From positions 869,671 to 933,670 of the forward strand of contig VXBM01000138.1 of NCBI GenBank assembly GCA_013400155.1: a stretch of DNA of 64,000 nucleotides, given 5' to 3'. Made by a program: the position numbers and the translations under genes. The stretch comes from Helopsaltes ochotensis (taxonomy: Eukaryota > Chordata > Aves > Passeriformes > Locustellidae). The stretch's first letter is position 1, and the number at the start of each line of letters is the position of its first letter. Below are positions 45,751-55,796 of this stretch, piece after piece. The notes below the pieces were generated by a model. It was not told the origin of the DNA, searched no databases, and worked only from the letters and a program-made list of their open reading frames with translations.

Positions 45751-47656
45751 TGACTTAGCATACTAGGAATGAAATATGCATTATCTTCATCTCACTTTAA
45801 TCAAGATTTCAGTAGATAAAGTTATGTTACTGCTACAAATAGAGATTTACATGAAAAGTTTTATTATTGCAAAGCTCCTCTTGATATCTATTCATCGATG
45901 GGAGTGTGACAGGAAGTCTTAGCTTCCGAAAAAGGCAGTGCATTAGTCTTGGCTCAAGAGAACAAAAAAAACCCCAATTTTTCTATTGTAAGAGAGGGAA
46001 GACTATGTAACTTGAATTTTTTTCTTTTTGCTTTATATCTTGTTTTCCCTTCACATTGGGCCACCTTGTCCTAATACAGCAATTTATTTTCAAGCAATAT
46101 GCTTTTATTTTATGTTTAATGGGCAATAATAGTCCCTGATTGTGTTTATTTTCAGTTTGTATCACAGGAATAGCTAATGGCCCTGCTAGAAGGGCAGCAC
46201 TGCATCAACAATATTTAGTTCCTCTTTGTCAGAATCCAGACTCTAAGGCTACAGCAAGAAGTAGGTAAAATAGAAAGATGGTGAAATAATTGTAATAGAA
46301 AAAAAAAACTTTATTCCTAGTATTACCAATGAAACCAGTTAATATATATAACTTACCTATAAGTATGCATGATATCTAAGGTGCAGTATAACATCCCTGA
46401 TAAGCTCAACAGGGCCAGTGCACAGCCTTAACACACTTTTGAATGCAAATTTATTCTCAGACAGTTTAATTAAGTCAGTTTTCAATCCTGAATTTTAATT
46501 CAAACCTTCAGTCTTGAGTCAATCCTTAATTCCAGCAGAATATCAAGTATCATAAGTGGGAACAGGTTGAGAGAGAGCTGGGCCTCCAATCTGAAGTGTG
46601 AATCTCTCCCTAAACAGGTTGCTACTACAGACCCAGCTTTGACCTCCAACATCACTTGTTTACGACTACTGCACAGCACTTTCTCCAACTGACAAAGAAA
46701 AAATGTGCTAAGAACTGTAACTCCTGCAAGACAGATTTCAGTGAACAGGAAACTCTGTCCTCCAGGAAATAAAAGCTTTGAGCTACATACCCCGAATCGC
46801 TGCTTACTTAAGAGCATCATGCTCATTGTCTCTGTTCAATTGTTAAGTCTCTGAGGTCTTAAAAGTTAATCACAAATTATTACATCATTGCAGGAAGGAC
46901 ATAATTTCACAGGTAGAGAGATACCCTATTACAGTTTTAATCTGAATGACTTTACATGCAAGTCGTGAGGAGGAATAAATATTGAATCTTAATTTTTACC
47001 TGATCTTGGTGGGAGTTACACATATAAAAGCACAACAGGACTTGACTGAGCGCTGCAGGACTGGACATAAGAGAATAAAAATCTTATTGTCCTGATAAGT
47101 ATTTATCTGGTACAGAAAAGGGATGGTCTGTTAAGTGGAGCAGAAACAAGAAAGAATCTGGACACTAGTTTCTAGAAGCCTTTGTAGAGCAGAAAGCTTA
47201 TTTGCCTGGCTCATCCCAGGGGCTAAATTGGGTGGCTGTTACCAGTTCCATTGCAGGCAAGATTGTGCAACATAGAAATGACCCACAAAGTCTAAGGAAA
47301 GCAAGTAACTCCTTGAAAAGCACTAACTCGATCTCTTTTCTCCTCAATAGCAGTAGGGGAGAATATTTCTAGGAGAAGAAATTAGCTGGTCTTAATAAAC
47401 CAGTGTACAGGAGAAGGTTTATCTTCCAAAACATGTTCCTCTGCTAGAGATTACTGTGCTGACTAGTTAGGTGCTTAATCTGTTCCTAAGTGCCGTACCA
47501 CTTACAGTTTAGGTGTCTGTACTCTATCATGAACTTCTCATAGAAGTCTAAATATGGTAAAATAAGGGGTGATGTCTTTGTAACATTAAACATTCTCTTA
47601 CGTGATCTTTCAGGATCACTCTTTCGGTCTTAGTTTGAAAGTCCAAGAAGAGTTTT
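45751..47656. other. Unique sequence, no gene seen
   Basis: A 108-codon antisense frame (46826-46500) lacks recognisable motifs and good splice sites. No transposon recognised. Confidence 0.5.
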
Positions 47657-47732
47657 CAATATAAAAAAACAAAAAAAAACAAAAAAAAAAAACCAAACCA
47701 AAAAAAACCAACCAACCAAACAAAAAACACTC
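47657..47732. repeat. A/C-rich low-complexity tract
   Basis: Runs of 7-13 A separated by C, then AACCAAACC and (AACC)n. About 30 bp downstream (47763-47783) lies GCTTTGTTTTGGTTTGTTTT, close to its complement, so the two could fold back. Confidence 0.92.
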
Positions 47733-49959
47733 TAGTAAACTTTTCTATGATTCTCCATTAGTTTGCTTTGTTTTGGTTTGTTTTCCTCTTTATAGACAGT
47801 ATTATGAAGATTTGAAGTGTGCAGATTAGATTTTGGATGCTTAACCTGAATCATAAAAAGGATCTAATTTAAAGAGCACACTTGTGTCAGACTTTTCACC
47901 AGAAAACATAAGTCATTTTTGACTTATTGATTGAGTGACTGGTAAATTCTTCTGTCACAGAATTTCAAGTGAAAACTACTGAAGAAAATAGGGCTCTGCC
48001 TTTCCACATTTTGAACTCCAATACTTGTCTAACAAATTATTTGTTATTCAGACTTTTATAGAAGCAACTCTTTTTCAGGCATAATATTTTGCCTGATTGT
48101 TTGTGACATTCATTTCTAGAATACAGAATAGCATGATACACCTAATATTCTCAGTTTGTATTCAACTCTATTATAAAATTCAGGCTGTCTGCTTATGACA
48201 GACACTCATTAAGGAGGGGTTTATGATTTAGCATTGCAATTACAGTCTCTGGGGGAGCTTCCCAGGAAACACAACCTGGTTAAAAATTATGGTTAGGCAA
48301 GAATGTGAGTGCAGCAGTGTCTGTAGCTGAAATGCCCCAAAGTGTCTGAGTTCCATTTGTTCCAGAACAGCAAAGCTAACCAGGAAAATGACCGTTATCC
48401 AGTTGAATTTTCCAAAAGTGCTTTTGGTAAAAACAATCGGCTTGAAAAAGCATATTAAAAAATATAACTTATAGGGAACAACAGGGAGTAAGAGGCAGAC
48501 AGAAATAGAAAAACTGTCAAAATCTGCTTTGGTCCTGCCAGAAGTGTTTGCATGGCATCACCCCCCTGCCCAAACCAGGCCGATCATCCTTCCCTGGGGT
48601 GCTCTGAGGAACTTGCCCCTGGATGAGGCAGAACACCTGGGGGAGGGAACAGGGACCCTTTGGGGTCCTGGTGGGGATTTCTTCCCCACATCTACATCAA
48701 GGGTTGCAGCGAGCAGCATGTACACATGCACAGCTGGAGCCTCTGCAGCTCCCACAGAAGGGGGCTGCAAGTAAGGGCTGTGAATCCTGGAGAGGGTTTG
48801 TGTGCCCAAAACCCACATAATTTGTGAGGGATATGAGTACGAGCATCTAAATATTAGGCTGTGTGTATTTGATTATAATTTATATAAAATGCTTTGAGAT
48901 TAGAGGAATGTTTATAAATTTACAGCTGGATATTTAACAACTTTGTGTCCAGTAGTTTATAGGTTGCATTGTCAATACTGGTCTTGAATGTATAGTTCAC
49001 TGAAGGTTTGTTGTTTTTGTGCTGTTAATAAATAAATAAACTACTTTGATCTCTGTTTGTTTGAAACCACTTGAACTGGAAAAGTTTCCCTTTTGACACA
49101 AACCTAGTTTACTTTTTAAACAGCCACTTGAAAATATAGGAATATTATATAGGAATATAATAATCCTTATACCACCTTAAGACATTTTTTAAATCCTGAA
49201 ATGGTTACAAGCACAATTTGGAGACTGGAGTTATTATACAACAGAATACAAGGTTGAAGATACCCCAATGAACTGAAGGCAAAACCCACATCAGAGTTAT
49301 TAAGCCAGAACTAAAAATGTCATGGTGCTATTTGAACCGAAAAGTCATTCTAAGCTTTCTCCTCTTGGGAACTGATCCCCATCACTTTCTATCAGACTTC
49401 TGTTATGATGAGACTATGCAAGTAATAGACCAGGAATAACAGGCTCTAAACATTTACATACTTTATCAAGGGTGCTGATCACAGTGACACGCTCCTTAAC
49501 CAAACAATATAAAGAGGAAGAAAAACACCTTCTATTTTCTGATCTCTTTTGCATATTGTCGTTCTTGCTTTCATTCATTTGTCCATAAAAATTTCTCTGT
49601 GATAGAGAATGTCAGATGAAGATAATGAATAAGCACAAACCACTGACTAAATGACAAATTGTATGCACTCACAGCAAACCAAGCTGTTTTTAAATTTGTT
49701 TTGGCCAATTATTTCAATGTACTGCAAGAAAGGGCATCAGATATGTGGTCATACAGCTGTGATTGTTCTCATTAAATATATAAATGGATTATTATCATAT
49801 GTCATAAACCTCACATCATCTTCAGCACAAACACAAACTCAGAACTGCAAAGGACTTCATAGATAAATGAGTTCAGTTTCTGCTTTTGCAAGCAATTGTG
49901 TTATGCATCCCATTTCATAAACTAAACAAAGTTTAAAATTAAGGTTTTTGCCCCTCTTG
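47733..49959. other. Unique sequence with a GC-rich patch
   Basis: 48530-48820 is the most G+C-rich unique patch in the window and carries overlapping frames on both strands (65-86 codons) without a known motif. It may be a decayed LTR or exon-like CpG remnant; I cannot decide. The rest is AT-rich. Confidence 0.45.
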
Positions 49960-51350
49960 TATTGGACACTATTCCAGACTCTTGTTCTCAGAAAACTTCT
50001 TTTAATTCCAACATAGTAACTTTTTTTTTCAGTTCCAGTTTGATTCCATTTATTCTTGCACCAAGTAGACTTTTGCCTCTTGGATATTTATTATCACTGA
50101 TGTATTTACAGAAAGCAAGTATAATCCCTACTTAGCCTTCATTTTGCGAGGTTAACAAGCCAAGCTGTTTCAGTCTCCTTTCATAATAGAGGTTCTTCAT
50201 TTCATAGTCATTCCTCTGTACTCTACTCAGAACTTAATCTAGTCTGAGTTTTGCTTCTGTGGGATACAGAGATTATCTCACTTGGGCTGTTCAAGGATGT
50301 TCTTTGCCTTTCTTTGTTGGCTACACCGTATTGGCTGGTGATCAGTCAGTTCTACAAGGTCTGTCCCTCTGTCATTACCACCTGAAGAAATCCCAGCTTA
50401 GAGGAAAATTATTGTTATATTTCAAAAGTGCATGACTTTTTTTTGTACTTCTGAATTTCATCTCATCCTTGCTTTTCTGGTACTCAGGGCCATCTCTCAT
50501 CTCTTCCTTTCAATACTGTAGAAAATATTCTTCTGTATTAATGATGACTCCAAAAATCTCTATGTCAGTATATTTTATCAGTGTCTCCCCCACTTGTTTT
50601 CTGTGGGAACTAATGAAATCCTTAAATGCCACTGATGACTCCTTTTTACTCAATATTTTTCCTGTTTACTGTGATTTGAACATATGCCCTCCATTTTACT
50701 GTTCCTCACTTTCTAGTCTAACTTCCTTTTCTTTTCAACACCATGTCAAATACTTTGCTGAAATCCCCATGTATTAGAGCCACCATCTTTTATTTAATTA
50801 TGAAATCTCTTTCAACAGACGACTGTGGCATGATCTATTTTTTGCTAACATAGATTTGTGCATGATATTATGTTATGCTTACCATCCTTCCTGTGGTGTT
50901 GTTTTTTGGTTTTTTTTTTTTTTTGAGAAAGCGTTCTAAATCCTTTGATACAGTTGATATTAGATTAACAAGCTTGCAGTGGGTTAGATCACTTTACCCT
51001 CCTCTGTTCTTAAGTATAGGTGTTAATTTCCTATTCTTAAATAAGGTGTCACATTTATCTTGCTAGATTTAGTCTAAATGCTTGCTCCCAGACCTGTAAT
51101 TTCATGTCTCAGGTGTTTCAGAAATGAGGTTAGAAGTTATCCAGTGCCCCCACACTTGAACACATTCAGGCTTGTTAGTTTTGCTTCTCTCTTTTTTTTC
51201 CCCTAATTTTCTTACCTGTTTTTCCTTTTTGAGGAACAAGACCTTTACTATTTCTTTTAATAGTTCTACAAGTCTATCTGAACTTGCCCTTAGGAAACTT
51301 TTTTCCTACCCTCTACATGTGACATCTTGGAACATTAATTTTATCACATC
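49960..51350 (-). mobile_element. Ancient CR1/L3-type LINE, ~1.4 kb, minus orientation
   Basis: A long, very old LINE whose RT is readable on the minus strand only in pieces. Plus-strand 50742-50768 reverse-complements to GDFSKVFDM, the 'LDFSKAFDT' RT motif. The surrounding plus-strand text follows the old amniote CR1 order. Towards the element's 3' side lie TTTCAGTCTCCTTTCATAAT (50170) and GTGCATGACTTTTTTTTGTA with TGAATTTCATCTCATCC (50430). Around the motif lies GGCATGATCTATTTTTTGCT (50828), and 5' of it in the element are AGATTAACAAGCTTGCAG (50962) and CATTCAGGCTTGTTAGTTTT (51164). Together these cover the C-terminal part, RT core and pre-RT region. It has many indels and is not functional. 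The plus-strand frames here (63-102 codons) are antisense artefacts. End points are approximate. Confidence 0.72.
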
Positions 51351-52134
51351 CATTTTATCTGAAAATTTATAATTTCATGGGGTTTTTTTCCACAATTAAT
51401 TCTTTAAGCTATAGACTCATGTATTTCCTACTTTAATGTGATATGTTTTTCATATGTCACTGAATTTCTAAAATTCCAAGTCTCTATTGTGTTTCAATTC
51501 CTGACCCCTTTAGTCCAACTAATTCTACTAGTTTCCTCAAAATTTTCTTTTTTTTTTATATCAGGAACTTTATATATGGACCTACTTTTGGGTATGCTTA
51601 CAATGAGTGCAAATGAAAACAATTTTCTTAGATTAAATCACTTGAATCTTCTATCAGAATTGTATACAGTGCTTTTATTCCATATCACAGTGTGTTAAAA
51701 ATTAAATATGCTAAGGGCTATTAGGAGAAAGATATTCTGCTAATTTTCACATTGAGCAATAATCAGTAGCATTTGATTTCCAGTTCATGTCTGCAAACAC
51801 AAGTGTCATAAAATAACACACTTGTGCATATTAAAAATAATGGTTTTACTGAAATACCACTTTGAGGCAAAACGTGAACCTAGGGAAAAGATTTTAGACA
51901 CCATATCTGTCACAAGTCTGGGCAGCTCAGACTGTGGGAAGATGGTTTTCTGTCCATCTGCATCTGTGAATAAAATATTTTCTATTTTCTATTTTACTAG
52001 TGCTGTTAGAGTGCTTTCTTTCAATCTGCATCTGACCTCAAAAAATAACATATATATGTATATAAAAAACCTCTTGCCATCCTTCTCTGAGGGAATTTTT
52101 CCTAAGCACATGCTCCGTATAGAGCACATGTCTT
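51351..52134. other. AT-rich sequence, possibly more LINE decay
   Basis: T-rich with plus-strand frames of 86 and 108 codons that have no motif. The first part may still belong to the old LINE upstream. A (TTTTCTA) repeat occurs at about 51977. Confidence 0.4.
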
Positions 52135-52515
52135 ATGAGAGAAGCTGAGAGAAATGGGATTGTTTAGCCTGGACAAAAGGAGGCTCAGGGAACACCCTCT
52201 ACAACTCCCTGAAAGGAAACTTTAGCCACTGAGGGGGCAGTCTTTTTTGTCAGGTAACAAATGATAGAACAAGAGGACACAACTTCAAGTTGCATCAGGG
52301 GAGGTTTAATTTGATAGCAGGAAAAATTCCTTAACTGAAAGGGTAGTCAGGCATTGGAGCAGACTGCCCAGGGAAGCAGTGGAATCACCTTCTCAGGAAG
52401 CAGTCAAACTACGTGCAGACTTTATGCTTAGAGATACGGTTTAGTGATGAAAATGGTGGTTGGATTCAATGCTCTTTAGAGGTCTTTTCCAACCCTAAAA
52501 ATTCCATGATTCTTT
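52135..52515 (+). mobile_element. CR1: CR1 LINE, ~380-bp 3' part
   Basis: Plus-strand CR1: GGGATTGTTTAGCCTGGACA, AAAGGAGGCTCAGGGAACAC, CTCTACAACTCCCTGAAAGG, AACAAGAGGACACAACTTCA, CAGGCATTGGAGCAGACTGC, CAGGGAAGCAGTGGAATCAC, ACGGTTTAGTGATG, and the tail CTTTTCCAACCCTAAAAATT...CATGATTCT. The 'ggtttagtg..gg' to 'ggttggattcaatg' block identifies a CR1 subfamily different from the 40.2-kb and 10.2-kb copies. Frames are interrupted. Confidence 0.92.
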
Positions 52516-53868
52516 TTCTTTCCAGATGTATTTGGCATTCTTGCTTCAACCTTCTGAATCTGGCTACAAAAACATGCCTTGACTTCTTTTCACCTGAATG
52601 ACTGCACCTTAAAGGTCGTTGGTGTGACCATTCCACCCTTAAAATACAAGGCAAATTGAGTTTGATCTAAATCCATCTCTCAAGCAGACACACATGATTT
52701 ATCATGCAAAAGTGGAGCCTCAGAAGAAATTTAAACATAAAACACTGGGACTTGGCAAATTGTAAGCATGATGTAGCAAAGTCCTGAGTTCCTTGATCAG
52801 GAGACTTGTAAAGATGAATTTATTATAATCATTGCCTTCGTAAACCTTCATGTTTTTATTTTGCTGTGAAATTAATGATAGATACATTATAGCGTCCAAC
52901 AAAACATCCCAAAATAACAAGGGTCTCCCTGATGAGAAAATAATTACATGAGCACTCCTATAAAAATCCAAAATAATTCCATTGCAGAAAAGTACTTCTA
53001 TGTTTACACTTCAGTGCAATCAAGAAGAAATACAGTCATGCCATCACTCCTACTGAATGTCTGAGCAAAACAGAAAAAAAAGTACATCATTACCAAACAT
53101 CAACCCTATATCTCCCTGTCTCCAAAAGAAGCAAGTTGAACATTACTTTTGTCCAATTTCTGCATGTATTTACCAGTTTTGAAAGAACTAATTATGAAGA
53201 GGAAAATCAGATAGAATAACTACCTAAGAATCAGTATGAAAATGTTCATGAAAGATTTCATTCAGTTATCCGCAAAGAAACTTCCACATTTTTCTGAAAC
53301 ACACAAGAACAGGAATTAGTGGCCAGTTCATTTTTCGGACTCAATGCAACAGATCCTGAGTTTCTACTTTTAAATAAATGTCAGGCTAATGTTTTTTAAA
53401 TAGGCCTAAGCAGGGATATTACTTTTATTATTTTCTTTTAATGTCTGTTCCAATTTCAAAATAAGAAACGTTTCTTTTCTTTTGCCATGTCCCTTCATGT
53501 TTGCTTCATACAATTATTCACTTGAACAAGTCTGTTAAGTAGAACATAAACTGTAAACATTAACTTACATTTTTAAATAGTTATGGAAATGAATGAACTG
53601 ATAAGCGAAAGTACTTTCTCTAGAAATTGACTGACAAAAGCTACATTTCATTTCAAGCTACAGAAAGAAACACTGTGACCTCTGTGTACAATCACAGTAA
53701 TGAGGATTTTGTATGGCCACAATGAACTTCTTAAAAATCAACGCAACCACAATCCTTTAGAGAAATTACTAAATCCATATATAGCGCTTGCTCATAAATT
53801 CCCTGGCTCTCTTCCCTCTTTCACAAGTAATCTTTCTCTCCTGTATGTCTGTCAATGTTTTAACATTT
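52516..53868. other. Unique AT-rich sequence, no gene seen
   Basis: No transposon or exon recognised; short frames only. Confidence 0.5.
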
Positions 53869-54075
53869 TTATGCAATGTGTTTGATTCTTTCAATTTCCC
53901 TCTGGATGGGATCCCTTCTCTCTAGCATGTCGGCCACAACGTACAGCTGGGTGCCATCAGTAGATTTGCTGAGGGTGCAGTCAATCCCACTGCCCATGCT
54001 GCTGAAAATGTTGTTAAACAATGAGGGCCCTTGTACTGACCCTTGAGGAACAACATTCAATCCATTCAAGGGTAT
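53869..54075 (-). mobile_element. CR1: CR1 LINE, RT-core fragment, minus orientation
   Basis: This is an internal CR1 piece, unusual in a genome dominated by 3' ends. The minus-strand frame reads NVVPQGSVQGPSLFNNIF, matching SGVPQGSVLGPVLFNIF. It continues SGIDCTLSKSTDGTQLYV, where active copies have SGIECTLSKFADDTKL, and ends LERRDPIQREIERI. The catalytic F-A-D-D has become S-T-D-G (about 53964-53953): the second aspartate is lost, so it could not polymerise DNA. About 60-70 residues remain in one frame, which is fairly long for such an old piece. The element is truncated at both ends, with neither the 3' tail nor the endonuclease region beside it. Confidence 0.88.
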
Positions 54076-54770
54076 TGTATAAATTACCACAGTAAAAATA
54101 TCCAAAATTAGATTCTAACAAATAAAATGTGTGGTAGATGGATTTAGAAAATGCATTGAGATGGATCTGAATCTTCTATTTCATAATGTCTGATCACATG
54201 GTAAAGCCAGGAGGTCTTTTTAAGTTCATTGGACCCTTCAACTGGGTCCTTGCTGCAGTCTCAAAAGTTTTTTTCCTGCAGGTTTTCAAAACAAAGAACA
54301 CGTTCAAGTCTGCAGTAATCTCATCCCTGTAGAAGTCAATGAAGCTGACAAATAGCTTTCAGGTGAAGCACTTAGCCAAATATTCTTCCAAATACTCTTT
54401 TCTTTACGGATAAAATTAGGGTTACATAAGTGCACCTTGGAATATCTATTTAGTTGCTTTCCAGGAATTGGTCTTCATTGATTTAATCCTCAGATTTTTT
54501 CCTCAAGATTCTATCTCCTTGGAACACTCACATAGACTGTTCATATTTCTTCTGAATTAGGAGTTAGTTTTTTGGTGTGTCACCTGGTGTGGGCATCCCA
54601 GGGTGAGAAAAAACTGCCTGTCGACTGGCACTGTGGCTGTGGAATGAGGGTGTTGTTGTGGTTCCTAGAAGTCATAAAAAAACAAGGTGAAGAGGCAGTA
54701 TTGACCTTCCCCATCATATTTTCAAGAATATTTTCAATCTTTTTTTCTTCCTGATTTTGTGCTGCTTTAC
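54076..54770. other. Unique sequence, nothing seen
   Basis: No feature recognised. Confidence 0.5.

Positions 54771-54809
<39 letters not shown>
54771..54809. repeat. (TG)6(TA)13 microsatellite
   Basis: Pure TG dinucleotides run into pure TA dinucleotides with no interruption. Likely polymorphic in length. Frames running across it on both strands give Tyr/Ile or Thr/His repeats and are not genes. Confidence 0.97.
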
Positions 54810-55292
54810 TCATACATGTGCAGGAAATGTATTATTTGGGTTAATATACGAAGAAGAGGTTGGGTATAATCCTGAAAATTTAGAATGTGAGTGTCACTGT
54901 GCAGGTATTTCATGTAGGTATAGAACTAATTGCTATTGATAATTAAAATCTAATTCTACAGCATTGCATCTACCTGGGTATCTTCAGGAGACAAAATGAA
55001 ATATTTGGAAGCCTCTCTCAAATATAACTTTGAAAGCTAAGGCATGAAGTTGACACAAACACTGGAAAAGATTTTGAAAGATGAGAAGATGCCCAAAAAT
55101 GTTAGAAGTATTCAGTTTTACCGAACAGGGTACAAGAGCTACCAGTTGAAGGCATAAGAGCCATGCAGTGATGCTCTAATGGAGGCCCTTACAATATCTT
55201 CTGGTAATCTCAGAAAGAAAAATAGGGACAAAGTCTAGTGAATTCATGCACATTTACAATTGATAAAGCAGGTGTTTGAAGTAATGCAGTTA
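54810..55292. other. Unique sequence, nothing seen
   Basis: No feature recognised. Confidence 0.5.
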
Positions 55293-55465
55293 GTTGGGGA
55301 AGCCGAGAGGTTGTGGTGTCACCTTCCCTGGAGATATTCAAAAATTGTCCGGACAAAATCCTGAGCAATGTGCTCTTGGGGAAAACCATGCTTAAGGAGG
55401 GGCTGGATGACCTCCAGTGGTCCCTTCCAGCCTCATCCATTCCCTATACTGTGGTTCTGTGAAAT
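55293..55465 (+). mobile_element. CR1: CR1 LINE, 3' end fragment
   Basis: Plus-strand CR1 3' end of the type with GAGAGGTTGTGGTGTCACCT, TCCCTGGAGATATTCAAAAA, GTCCGGACAAAATCCTGAGC, AATGTGCTCTTGG, GGAGGGGCTGGATGACCTCC, AGTGGTCCCTTCCAGCCTCA and a closing CTGTGGTTCTGTGA. The tail unit is the TTCTGTGA variant instead of TTCTATGA. Antisense frame 55440-55210 is spurious. Confidence 0.9.
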
Positions 55466-55733
55466 CAGTCACCCATTTCTGAGAAAATAATTCTATAGAA
55501 TTGAAAAAAGTTCAGATGCTTATATAACCAGAGAAGTTTATGCTATGCAGAAAAAAAAAAAAAAGAAAAAAAAAGTAGCTTGTTTAAGGTAGCACATTAG
55601 AAATTGTAAGACAGAAATCAACTACTTCGCATTTGGATTTAAGATATAACATTCTCCAAGGGCATAAAATATTGCCAAAGTATTCTTTTGGGAACTCCAT
55701 ATATTTTTGGGGATTCTGTGTGTGGGCTTTTTT
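55466..55733. repeat. Poly-A tract (55551-55574) in unique sequence
   Basis: A14, G, A9 lies at 55551-55574, about 90 bp after the CR1 tail. CR1 does not use a poly-A tail, so I take this as an independent A run. Confidence 0.85.
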
Positions 55734-55796
55734 TGTTTGTTTGTTTGGTTGGTTGGTTGGTTGGTTGGTTGGTTTGTTCTGTTTTGTTCTGTTTTC
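55734..55796. repeat. (GTTT)n(GGTT)n microsatellite
   Basis: Three GTTT units, then about seven GGTT units (55747-55774), then GTTCTGTTTTGTTCTGTTTT. The antisense frame shows Asn-Gln-Pro-Thr repeats (NQPTNQPTNQ) and the sense frame Gly-Trp-Leu-Val repeats; both are artefacts. Confidence 0.96.

Noticed and set aside
46500..46826. 108-codon minus-strand open frame with a plausible-looking C-terminal half
   Set aside because: No motif recognised and no clear exon boundaries; not enough to call a gene.
47657..47732. A-rich tract as a retroposon poly-A tail
   Set aside because: No recognisable retroposed body or target duplication next to it.
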